This document shows, one piece after another, positions 9,701 to 18,282 of a stretch of DNA of 25,488 bases. The stretch is from Apostichopus parvimensis (taxonomy: Eukaryota > Echinodermata > Holothuroidea > Aspidochirotida > Stichopodidae). The notes beneath the pieces were generated by a model, which was not told the origin of the DNA, made no database searches, and saw only the letters and a program-made list of their open reading frames with translations. Positions within the stretch are counted from its first letter, which is position 1; every line of letters begins with the position of its first letter. The position numbers and the translations under genes were made by a program. The stretch lies in the NCBI GenBank assembly GCA_000934455.1, contig KN883383.1:745-26232 (forward strand). Reading direction: 5' to 3'.

Positions 9701-12601
9701 GTGACTTAAAATATGCAAAGGTTATGAAACGAACGTGGTAAAGGGTATGTGTGTTGATGTCTATTGTGAATTAAGAGCAACACACGTTGACATATCTCTG
9801 GGTATTTTTGACCACACTTCCATGATATCATGTTCAGAGAGAAATGTGAAAGGTCCTGTGTCATTTTCACCTAAACATGCATTTCAGTGTTTTCCATGCA
9901 TTTGTCAACCTGTTGCTAACATTTTCCTAACCGTTGGTCTTATCGTATTTTTTTTACATTTGGATCTTCTTTGACATGCTTTGGTGAATGAAAAGTCGTT
10001 GGTGACTGAAAATGTCGAGTACGGAAATAATCATAAATATTTGGTTGTTTGGGATATAAACAATGGTGTTAGATTCAAACAATGACTCGGATCCCTCGGC
10101 AGGCATTGGAAGTAGTCGCAATACATAGTCTGTATACTGTGAATGAAAACATGAACAAATAGAGATGTCGCAACTACGTATCGTATATATGCTTAATACT
10201 TACGTCATGACTTGATGCTATCTGCAGGAGTTGAATGGTCGACCTCTGGAGTAACTTGGTGTCATCCCCGCCGATAACTAGTCGCTCAGAACACAGCTCT
10301 TTAACAGTCTCCATGATGCCATCAAACTTTCCACATTGTTCCAGGATACAAAGAATGGCAAACTTATCACCACCTTTCTTGCTCTTCAAGTATTCGATGA
10401 TATTACTTCCAGCTCCAGAGTTTAGTCCACAAGCAAACCGAAAGACGTACTGGAGGTCAAATGGATCCATCTTACCGAGACTTGGTTCTAGTTCAGCTGG
10501 ATCTTTCACACCTGCAGCGATACCCGTCACATGAAATGAGGCGAACCATTCACAGAATATTTTATGGTAAAAACTGACCTCAGTCTTGGTCTTGATGTTC
10601 TTACCGGGAGTATCTGGTCCATCTGTAAGAACAAAGACCTCATCCTCTACTAAAATACCAACGCGGATATGATGATTATAAAAGCCTTCACCTAGTCGTT
10701 TGATCAGCGACAATTTCTCCCAGACAATTTGTTGATTCTCTTTGCTGAGTCCTTCGAAAGCTACTTTACTAAGTTCCTCGTGATTAGCTTCGAACATTGT
10801 TGCGTATCTTTCAACGTTGTATTCTTCTGCTTTGTTTCTTGTGTGATGGTGGAAACACCTCATCATGTAGCGAAAGAAATCAGTGACAGATTTGAATTTC
10901 TGAAAATCTTCCCTTTCATGTGTCATGTGAGAAAACATAGAAAAGAAGAGAGGAACCTGACAGAGGTCATCAAGAATGACGTTTTCCTTGAGACCTTTCT
11001 TGACTTTAGCAACATCCTTCTCATTATTCCCACAGACAGCCTTTCTGATGTACTCATCACGGGCAGCGTCATCAAAACCAGTTAATTTAAATCGGTTTGA
11101 TTTGGATTTATCATATTCTTTTGGTAAGTACCTAGTTGTCAAGGTAACATCAGACTCACGAAACATCTGTAACATCATCATACGTCCCACGTCATTTTCT
11201 TTATCCTTCTCTGGGTATTCATCATAACCATCTAACTGAAATGCAACTGACCTACAACTCTCTATTATTTCCCTAATGTCTCTTATCTTGATTCTTCTTT
11301 CGTCAGGTATTAGATACAATTTGATTGCTTTATATATGGACGTCACATTACCCATTTGTCTCAGTTTAAGTAGGATTAGAATCTCTACGTCATAGAGAGG
11401 GGAGTCCGGAACACCATTACACCAGTCATAGGCTAGCTGCAGCGTAAGAGTCGATTTGCCATACCCTGGTTCTCCTTCTATGATACGTCTGTTAGATCTC
11501 ATACGAGGATCGGTGAAAATGTTTTTGTATGATTCTAAACGTTCCCATTGTATAGCTTTATCATACGACGCGGCTCCTCCAACCGACGCATTGACACCAC
11601 TCTCTACAAAGACATTATCTACACAATAAAGTCTTTCTTGTATATAAGGAATAGGTTTTACTCCGTTATACTGGACTTTATATTTCTTCTTCAAAGCTTT
11701 TATCAGTATTTGTTTCTTATCTGTGAGAAAAACGAGGAGAGTAAATACTGAGTTATTTCCCATTGTAGGGACTTTTCTTTCGACAGCTTTGTAAAGGTGA
11801 AATACGCTTACAAATTTCATACAGCGATTCTTTATGAAGAAATCTAACAATGCATGTGTCAGTTAATGAAGAGAACATAGGTAAAAGATGCAAAATGCAG
11901 TTCAAAATCGTAAATTATATACTTAGAGCATTCGTCAATCGGCGAGTATATAGAACTTGGTTAGAAATTGTTGAAGTGTACCTTGCTATTTTTTCAGAAA
12001 TACAGAATGTAATCGTTATTTGTTTACGAACTGAAATTCAATTATATTTGATAGTTTAGTCCAGCTCTGTTCTGATTTTTCTTTTGGTGAGTTGGGGGGG
12101 GGGGGGTGGGGTGATGGTTGTGCTGGGGAATACTATAAAGTAAGGAGTGAGGAGGGTACAGGTTGCAAATATTGTTCCGTTCTTTTCGACAAATGCTCTG
12201 AAAGTAAACATAAATACATAAATACTTCCACATTAAAGAAGCAAGCAAAGCAAAATAAACATCGGAATTTATTGTAACATAATGATATGTTTAAAATAAT
12301 CATTAAGTATTAACGTTGTTCTTGTACCAGTTGAAAATAAAGAAGAATATCACACCGTACCTTCCAAAGTCTGTGGTACTGCCGTATCTTCAACAATGAC
12401 TGATTCTTCCTCTGATAGATCCTCGTTGCTAGCCGACAAAGATGGAGTTCTCCTGGATGCTTGAAATTCTTCTTCGGTCTTTTCTGGTTGAGCGGCTGAC
12501 GTCACGTTACCCTGATGGGATGTTTGTGACGTCAAAGAAGGATTCTTCGTTGACTGACCCTTACTCTTCCCTCCTTTCTTCCTTGAACTTTTATTTCCCA
12601 T
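615..12601 (-). CDS. NLR-family (NACHT-LRR) receptor gene, five coding exons, about 716 aa
   Basis: Spliced model on the minus strand: 12361-12601, 10204-11720, 2173-2378, 1609-1685, 615-724. All four introns are GT-AG and the phases agree (1, 0, 2, 1), so one frame runs from ATG to TAA. The product has a basic, Ser/Thr-rich, probably disordered N-terminus (residues 1 to about 80), a NACHT ATPase (Walker A about 163-171, Walker B about 243-249, sensor-like LTTR about 274-277), a winged-helix region with FYHKIFCEWF (about 464-473), then about 130 residues of LRR type. NLRs are cytosolic innate-immune sensors that oligomerise on nucleotide exchange. No death-fold effector domain is visible, so the downstream partner is unknown. 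The order NACHT exon then LRR exon is repeated in the broken paralogue at 21-23 kb, which supports the model. Ligand and exact species are unknown. Confidence 0.87.
725..1608 (-). other. Intron 5 of the NLR gene
   Basis: 884 bp, gtattt to ctcacag on the minus strand. A 68-codon plus-strand frame at 1189-1395 has no ATG start and no recognisable domain, so it is taken as chance. Nothing else recognised. Confidence 0.65.
1609..1685 (-). CDS. NLR coding exon 4: short LRR piece
   Basis: A 77-bp exon, phase 2 in and phase 1 out, with acceptor gttacag and donor gtattt. Joined to exon 3 it completes a Trp codon and reads LWFFNCELPEFIRPG, the next strand and loop of the LRR fold, then KTAKSMQIK. Too short for ordinary ORF detection; found from splice sites, phase and LRR-like sequence. 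The donor is weaker than the others in this gene. Confidence 0.74.
1686..2172 (-). other. Intron 4 of the NLR gene
   Basis: 487 bp, gtgagt to gttacag on the minus strand. It contains the G-tract cluster at 1935-1959 and otherwise AT-rich sequence. Confidence 0.7.
1935..1959 (+). other. G-quadruplex-forming G-tract cluster
   Basis: Four runs of three to five Gs with loops of one to two bases (GGG, GGGG, GGGGG, GGGGG) meet the usual quadruplex pattern on the plus strand. The template strand of the minus-strand NLR transcript is the plus strand, so a structure here would be on the template inside intron 4. Confidence 0.7.
2173..2378 (-). CDS. NLR coding exon 3: LRR unit
   Basis: A 206-bp exon, phase 0 in and phase 2 out, bounded by acceptor cactacag and donor gtgagt. 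It starts IPICDL and includes LLKSGLCLPPLSSLEKISI and ends EKFREL plus TG. The Leu spacing (GLxLPxLxxLxxIxI) is that of a degenerate LRR. Its length, phases and the SGL-x-L pattern match the exon at 21122-21330 in the broken paralogue. It joins exon 2 without a frame change across an intron of 7825 bp; I saw no convincing extra exon in between. Confidence 0.85.
2379..3249 (-). other. 3' part of the 7.8 kb NLR intron 3, no gene
   Basis: Mostly AT-rich intron sequence. A loose run of G-tracts at about 2655-2730 and a short G8 run near 3180 are the only compositional features. A possible small exon-like stretch around 3062-3122 is not convincing. Confidence 0.55.
4344..4561 (+). mobile_element. 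Probable 3' tail of a truncated non-LTR retrotransposon
   Basis: The stretch ends ttaataaagttt followed by five TTATC-type units to 4561. An AATAAA just before a short tandem tail is typical of the 3' end of non-LTR retrotransposons or SINEs that end in a simple repeat rather than poly(A). The upstream part is T-rich with no reverse-transcriptase frame left, so the copy is heavily 5'-truncated and its start is not defined. It lies antisense to the NLR gene inside intron 3. Confidence 0.55.
4538..4561 (+). repeat. (TTATC)n pentanucleotide tail
   Basis: About five consecutive units at the end of the retroelement-like stretch. Confidence 0.9.
5833..6299. mobile_element. Nested inverted-repeat (foldback/MITE-like) element
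   Basis: An outer inverted repeat pairs 5833-5856 with 6257-6282: 21 of 24 bases match if a two-base gap is allowed. An inner pair links 6036-6054 with 6281-6299 (17 of 19). All arms share the word gtgtccgaa. The size, about 0.45 kb, suits a non-autonomous DNA element. A 116-codon plus frame (5911-6261) and a 77-codon minus frame (5895-6128) lie inside, but neither resembles a transposase. No clear target-site duplication was found, so it could also be a chance-rich hairpin region. Confidence 0.5.
7195..7215 (+). repeat. (ACT)7 microsatellite
   Basis: Seven perfect ACT units inside intron 3. Confidence 0.98.
7699..7921. mobile_element. Small MITE-like element with perfect 12-bp terminal inverted repeats
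   Basis: tatacaacacct at 7699-7710 is the exact inverse of aggtgttgtata at 7910-7921. Read as TA-tacaacacct to aggtgttgta-TA, it would have 10-bp terminal repeats and a TA target duplication, as in Tc1/mariner-like non-autonomous elements. The 223-bp body has no coding capacity and contains several copies of tgcaatat/attgcac. It sits directly beside the long hairpin at 7922-8091, and the outer end of that hairpin (ttgtataa, 8084-8091) repeats the terminal motif, so the two may form one composite insertion. Confidence 0.58.
7922..8091. repeat. Long near-perfect hairpin, about 75-bp arms
   Basis: Left arm about 7924-8001 and right arm 8015-8091 are inverse copies, including a perfect 22-bp block (tgcaatagtgcaaatatt plus four bases) and ttccattcaac at the base of the loop. 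The 13-base loop (8002-8014) is GC-rich and can form a further GGC/GCC pair. Transcribed from either strand it would fold into a long double-stranded RNA. Confidence 0.93.
8096..9040. other. Intron 3 segment without recognised features
   Basis: AT-rich. It has one short perfect palindrome, ttgtatac with a seven-base loop (8858-8880). No exon or repeat family recognised. Confidence 0.5.
9044..9096. repeat. 15-bp GC-rich tandem repeat, about 3.5 copies
   Basis: Units ggagtgccagcccg(a/c/g) start at 9044, 9059 and 9074, and a partial one at 9089. The unit is a multiple of three, so it reads as a GVPAR-type repeat in one frame, but that frame has no ATG start. It is followed by a C-rich stretch to about 9255. 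Confidence 0.92.
9097..10173. other. 5'-proximal part of NLR intron 3, no gene
   Basis: Intron sequence leading from the NACHT exon donor. It contains a C-rich tract (9185-9230) and a perfect six-base-pair hairpin tcgtcg-aaa-cgacga (9342-9356). A 79-codon plus-strand frame at 9735-9974 has no ATG start and no recognisable domain. Confidence 0.5.
10204..11720 (-). CDS. NLR coding exon 2: NACHT ATPase and winged-helix region
   Basis: This 1517-bp exon encodes 505 full codons. The acceptor is a pyrimidine tract ending ctcacag at 11721-11723; the donor is GAC then gtaagt at 10198-10203. In order: a pre-NACHT motif (RLYCVDNVFVESG), Walker A GEPGYGKST, an NLR-type YDWCNG, Walker B LDGYDEY, sensor-like LTTR, LTGFDDAARDEYIRKA, LCQVPLFFSMF with the conserved winged-helix proline, and FYHKIFCEWF. 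All nucleotide-binding residues expected of an active NACHT are present (Lys and Ser/Thr of the P-loop, acidic Walker B), so ATP/ADP binding is predicted. The open frame continues upstream of the acceptor to an ATG at 11850, so a shorter form from an internal promoter cannot be excluded. Confidence 0.95.
11721..12360 (-). other. Intron 2 of the NLR gene
   Basis: 640 bp, gtacgg to ctcacag on the minus strand. It holds a G13 run followed by GGGG (12094-12111), a slippage-prone homopolymer. The exon 2 reading frame extends into this intron up to 11850. Confidence 0.7.
12361..12601 (-). CDS. NLR coding exon 1: N-myristoylation signal and disordered linker
   Basis: The exon encodes 80 residues plus one base, starting MGNKSSRKKGGKSK. 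Gly2 with Ser6 fits the N-myristoyltransferase consensus, and the following Arg/Lys cluster is the usual second membrane-anchoring signal, so membrane tethering is inferred. The rest is rich in Ser, Thr, Gln and Glu with an acidic stretch (SNEDLSEEES) and no recognisable fold. It ends GAA G at donor gtacgg; with AT from the next exon the split codon is GAT (Asp). The open frame, good donor and phase match support it. The start is the first ATG in this frame, but two out-of-frame upstream ATGs may precede it. Two TGACGTCA octamers lie inside the coding sequence. Confidence 0.72.
12497..12534. promoter_or_regulatory. Two TGACGTCA (CRE-type) octamers inside coding exon 1
   Basis: Perfect palindromic TGACGTCA occurs at 12497-12504 and 12527-12534, 30 bp apart. 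This is the CREB/ATF full-site consensus. Both fall on Thr-Ser codons of the receptor, so they could be coincidence of coding or an exonic enhancer near the 5' end. A third copy is at 7648-7655 in intron 3. Confidence 0.4.
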
Positions 12602-12935
12602 CTTTTACCATGAATCTGTGTAATGTTTCAAATAAAAACAAAAACATGAAACATAATTTCGACGAGATCTACAGAAAGATAAGTTTATCATCATGCTTGG
12701 GTCTGAATAATAACGACTATGAAAGTATATTTGAATAAGGAACTCTGATGATTGAATCTCTCATAATGGTTGTATCAAACTTTACCGTTAAAGAAAACAC
12801 GATGTACCGGTATTCAAGACGAAATCATTACAAATGACATAATCAGTAACGTTGGATAAAAATGATAAAAATGTTGAGGAATATTTTACTGATTAAATTA
12901 TGATGATTTAAAAGAAAATGACTTACCTGTACCAT
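12532..12935 (-). promoter_or_regulatory. Two overlapping upstream ORFs across the NLR start codon
   Basis: uORF 1 starts at 12933-12935 (ATG GTA CAG), crosses the proposed 5' UTR intron and ends at TGA 12532-12534, overlapping the start of the main frame. uORF 2 starts at 12609-12611 and is only six codons plus stop, ending at 12591-12593, so it also overlaps the main ATG at 12599-12601. Both are out of frame with the receptor. Overlapping uORFs normally lower translation of the main frame. uORF 2 is seen directly; uORF 1 depends on the inferred intron. Confidence 0.45.
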
Positions 12936-13000
12936 GATTTGTTAAGCCGGTGTTAATAGAAAATATCCGGAAAGTAGGTCAAAACTTATGCTCATCATTA
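12927..13000 (-). other. Probable non-coding first exon of the NLR gene (upstream end unknown)
   Basis: On the minus strand CATGGTACAG is followed by a consensus donor gtaagt (12921-12926). The partner acceptor would be the pyrimidine-rich stretch ending acacag at 12616-12618, giving a 311-bp intron and 14 more 5' UTR bases before the ATG. The upstream limit at 13000 is a guess; no clear TATA box was seen. The mRNA would carry two out-of-frame upstream ATGs. Confidence 0.48.
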
Positions 13001-13059
13001 GAGTTAAAATAACCAATTTACTGTACATATCGAAGAAGTGGTCGTCCTCTCCGTGATAC

Positions 13060-13134
13060 GCACTGTGCAATATGCACTGTGCAGATCAAAATGGCGTCTC
13101 TAAACGTTTGGTCATATGATATCTGCACACTGCA
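13060..13134. promoter_or_regulatory. Inverted/direct repeat cluster upstream of the NLR gene
   Basis: gcactgtgca is directly repeated at 13060-13069 and 13074-13083. The segment 13073-13086 pairs with 13121-13134 as an inverted repeat (13 of 14). The 34-base loop contains caaaatggcg, which resembles a YY1 site. It lies about 150 bp upstream of the probable first-exon donor, a sensible place for a promoter element. The function is inferred from position. Confidence 0.4.
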
Positions 13135-16100
13135 CGATCACTTCAAGAGTTAAACTCAAAGTTCATATTTGCACTAGTCGAACAGATTTACTTGGGTTTT
13201 ATAGTTTACAGAGTTTATGCTTATCAATAGTTTTTCTACTTGGCTCGTGATAAACGTTGTTTTACCGTACCATTAAAGTAACATAACAATGTCTTGTTAT
13301 ATTACTTAAGTTTTCATTCCTCTTGGGTTTCTTACGGTTTGAGGTTAACCATTTCTATTAAATGCTAAGCTTACTTCTTTGTACTGTTCTACGCAACACG
13401 TTCTAATACATTGGGCTAACAAGAAATGTGGTATGTCACATGTAATATGTTCCGTTATATATGGTCCAGTTAAATCACATTTTTAAAAATTAATTATAAT
13501 AATCAGAAGAAAAGCGATTGAACCTCTAATGGGTATGACACGATTTTGTTGAACCTTTCATCTATGAGAAAAAGGATTTATATACATCACTAAAATGGTA
13601 ATGTCCCATGGTCTCCTCTTTGCATTGATAAACTATGAAATAAAAAGGGACCATGTTACGTACTATACTACATACTCAATTATTAGTCTTTCTGCTTAGA
13701 CCGCTCATGAATAATTAAAACAACAATTTTAGTCTCAAAATGTTCATGAATCTTAATCCGCAGTTTACTTTCAAGACCCTTTAAATATGACGCTATGCTG
13801 ACCTTTGACACTATACTGATTGGTTTGGATCCTTACCTGCCATACACTGGTACAATCTTCATATAGACATTAAAATGATAACGTGTTGATAATGGATGCA
13901 CAATATTTGAATTTATAGATACGACGCCAAATATTAACTACCTCAAAATAATTAAGTGACAAAGTTCATCAAAAACGAAACTTGCAGAGTGAATAAACAT
14001 ATTGTCTCTAATAACAATGTCAAACCCGATAACAGGCGACGAACGTTTGAAAACTTCTTGACAACGCTTTCCAAACCGGGTCGGTGGAAATAATGAATGT
14101 ATTTTGTGGTATTTTTGCGCAAACGTGACCTCAATTATCAAAAGGTGTTAAAAACATATTCCTATCGCATATTTCTTCGTTCACGTTTCCTTTTTGCTTC
14201 TTTAAGTCATTTAATCTAAATCTGAAAATAATTGATCGACTTTAGTTAATATCAGAGTTAAGTTAAGTCTAATTTGAAGAATGTAACTTTCATTCTTTCA
14301 CTGTGCAATGTGTAATCATTAATATAATACACCACGCAGGATCAAGTTCAGAGGATGTCAGGTTCTTTACCCCCCCCCCTCCCTCTTTCAGTCCCATGCA
14401 AAAAAAAAGTAAATTTATAAAGAACTTGTTAGTACTTGCGTGTGCACCTGAATATAGATCTAGCTTACAGTCTTAATATGTCTTAGAATGCATCATTTCA
14501 AGTCTAACATATAATTTTTCCTTGGTGAAGACCCCACACCCCTACATTACAGCCGGCTTTTTGTTTAAAATCATACATCCGCCACTGTCATGTGTTGAAC
14601 AATACAATTAAGGAACAGGTTATGTTCGATCACCTTCTCAAGGCCATACAAGATAGATCGTTCAACCCTCGCTGCTTTGATTCCTTTGATGTATATCAGT
14701 GAAGTAATAAGTTGAATGAAGAAAAAACAGCAGAAAAAAAACGGCAACAGTGTTACCATTATAATCGCATTACGTCCTAACACTCTTCTCGTCAGACAAT
14801 TTTTAAGCAAAAGAAAACCTTAATTCAATTAGGCAACAACGTACTTCGCTTGAAAGACATTTTTGGCTGAGATTGTCAAGTATATGGCGCTGCGAGAGGA
14901 GGCCAGACATGGTCCACTGTTTGACGCACACGAAACCCCAGCTTGTCTCGAAATCAATATACAAATGTTTGGGTTTTTTTTTTACCAGTAATTTGTTTTT
15001 TCGTAACAAACCGTACAGTTAGAACCTTGAAATATGTGACTTTCATGAACGAGAATATCAATAAAATACATACAATTGTTTCAAATAAGTTTACCAATTT
15101 TCTATCCAACATGTTTGACCGTCCTCGTGTATTTTGTAAAAACATGTTCATGGAAATAGAGTTAGGGAAGTATTTATAAAAATTATTCGTTAGAAACGAA
15201 AAGAAAAGAAGAGAAATAATAAATTTACAGTAATTAATCTTTCTGTTATTTATTTTTTGTACTTGAAAAGCACTATAAAGGAGAACAAGGAATACGTTAA
15301 GCTGTTGTACATTTCTTTTCCTTAAAGTGTTCTTCCTTTTAACTCCATCTACTTGACCGCCGCTAGATCTTTGTCTCTGTCGGCCTATGAACTCAATTTA
15401 ACCCACATTATCCGAAATTCAATCCTATGGCTCCAATGAAGTTATCACACCAGCTTCAAAGTCCCTTGTAATATTTCACCACCCCCCCCGCCCCGCCCCA
15501 ACCCGTTACTTGTGGGCTCGTCTAAAAGACAATTTCCAATGTAATGCCTTAATAATCAGCAATAAAAACTAAAAAATCAATAAATAAGGAGTTTGTAAAC
15601 TGAAGACAATGGAAAGGCAGTACTTCATGTGGCGTTCGCATTCGATTCTGTCAAACTGTGTAATGACTGGTCATGTGACACGTAAATATATTTTATGTCT
15701 TGTGTGAAATTTTCCAGTTTATCAAAGCATGTAATAATAATAATAATAGGCATGTAAATATTCTGAGACCGCTGAATCAAGATTAAGATCTGCCTTTATG
15801 TCATGATAATCAGGTTTGAACAAAAAACACAGCTTCAAATCAGTGTGAAATACCTTAGACTGGTTCCAGGGGGAGGGGAGGGGGGAGGTTTGGCTTCAGG
15901 TGGTAGCAGGAGTCATTCAAAGAATGCATTACTATACAGTTTTTCTCGTAAGCTTTGAAAGGATGTATATGCACCGTGTAAATCTCGTTATGCATTTCGC
16001 AACTTTGCGGCTTTCGCCTTATAAAGGTATACACGCTATACTGCACGCACACAACTTAATAAAGTCTCAAAGTTCAACGAGTTAACAGTCGTTAAATATG

Positions 16101-18282
16101 ATTATATCAGCTCTCATATCTTCACACCTTGGTAAAATATTTGCTATATCGCTCGTCTCAAAAAGATTGTAAACGCAAAGTCAATAAAAGCGAATCTCCT
16201 TAGATAAGAACAAACATAATTAGAGTTAAATATAGCATTAAGGATAACAATTCACGAGATGGGACCAGTTTGTGACATTTGCCAGGAGAAGTTCACACTA
16301 GATCGGTAGTAATCGTCAAATAATATGGTTTGAGAAGGACATATGGGTTGTTACTGTTGAACGAGATTCATGGTAATATAATCATATTTTATCCAGGAAC
16401 ATGTCGTTTGCATGAACAGACTGAGTCCATACATCTGCAATAGTGTGTTATTGTACTCTTAAAGATGACGAATGATTCTAACCCGTCCATAATTATTTCA
16501 AAATAAAAATATAAATAACAACGACGAAAATTTGTATGACATTTTATTCGAATTAGTTTCATATGTTGCTCAAATTTTCATTTTAAGTTTGATCGAAGAG
16601 AATGAGTGTATTGCTGTAATATTTTAAATGCTGAGATTGCTGTTCAATTATTACGTAGTGATTACGTTAATTGCGTTGTTACATGAATCTTATTTTAATT
16701 GGTGCATTCGTCGCGAGAAACAGGCCAATATTTACATAGGTCAATATGTTGGACAATGAAGCTATTGAAAGGACAATTGCAGTAACAGCATTTCATATAT
16801 AAAGACACCAAACAATAATTGGGCGAGGTAGAAATAAAAACGACGTGTTTCCTATGAAAGCTACGCCGAGTTCTTCTTATTAGAAACAAATGTTGTGTTT
16901 ATAATAATTAATTTGAGTATCTACGTCATAAACAAAATACAGAAAGTTGATGGCGACATTTAAATGAATATTAACTATTCAGTTTATACATTAACTTTAA
17001 GATATGTCTTTCATCCTGTCTTTGAATCTGTACCATTCAGTACCGCTTCTATTAAAATAATAATAAACAGATAATAAAGTATTGACATGATATGATTGTG
17101 TGCTTATACAGATTACTTACCACCAAGTGAAGCAAAGTCCATCCCCCCCCCCTCCCCTCAAAAAAAAACTACAGATTTAATAAGAGTCAACATATTTTAC
17201 GATTTTATGTATACTTTAATATGAATATTAGCCAATATCATATAACGAACAAGTGTTACAAACAGGTAGGTAGGCCCTGAATCCATGTCTAAATTTTTAA
17301 TGATGAAAATATGTTTTGTTCTTAATTGCTAAGGGGTCCGAGTATTGGAAATAGTTAAGAACTTGCTTTAGAGGTAAATACATGGCTATATCTGGAAGTC
17401 ATTTAATCAGTTGTGTAATTAAGTTAGTAGGTGAAGTTTATACCAGATTTTGTATTAATAGCCATCTGGAGATTAGAAGTTATAGTCATAAATTTAAACA
17501 ATGCAAAGACCAATAAAACAACTACAAAGAAAGGTGAATTTTGCTTAATTTGCTACATAGCGTTTTTGAGATGTTGACGGTTGAAATTGTCACAGTTTGT
17601 ACCATACATAGATTTGAAGTAAACATTTGTGATGTCATAGTTGCAAACTGACAACAAATTTGTTTTGATAAATTGTTCTTGTTTTGACCTTAGATTGGAT
17701 ACAATTCCAACTTTGCTTTAGGGGTTGTGAAGTTATCAACACCTCTATAAGACTATAATATTCATATGTTAAGGCATCCTATATTCGTCAAAGAAAGTTG
17801 GATATATCAGTGTGCATCTTTGACATCATACCTGCTTTGTTTCAACTTCACTTTGGTACAAAAGAGTCAGCTACTAACTTTTTAATTTCACCAATTCGTA
17901 ACTTTACCACGATGCTTAGAATATGTTCAACTTTATTTCATCAGCCAAAGCTAAACTGTCCTTTTTATGCTACAAGTGGTACCAGAGCGTTGGTCAAGTC
18001 ATTAAATATAGTTCGATATTGGCCCGGTAAACCTATTTCATACGTACAATAATGAATCCCTAAATAACCTGCTTTCTTGTCAAACACATGGAATTGATAG
18101 ATAAGCCCTTTTCTTGCATAAATTAAACTACTCACTTATTTAGGGTGACACTGGGTAATGGTCAATCTTTGTATACAATGAAAGTACACTATATGCCAGA
18201 ATACAAAAATATATGTACTGAAAATAACAGAAACATCAACGTTACGACAAATACACAGAGCCATCCTACTCACCAAAACCAA
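13135..18282. other. Intergenic stretch, no gene recognised
   Basis: AT-rich. Short frames on both strands lack ATG starts, domain signatures or consistent splice sites. Homopolymer C/A tracts occur near 14371, 15481, 15870 and 17142. A TAA microsatellite is near 15733-15747. Confidence 0.5.
15482..15504 (-). other. Quadruplex-forming C-tract cluster (G-rich on the minus strand)
   Basis: Runs of C8, C4, C4 and C3 are separated by single G or AA spacers. On the minus strand this is four G-runs with one- or two-base loops, a standard G-quadruplex pattern. Confidence 0.7.

Noticed and set aside
17798-18052. 84-codon plus-strand frame
   Set aside because: It starts at TTG and shows no recognisable motif or supporting splice sites.
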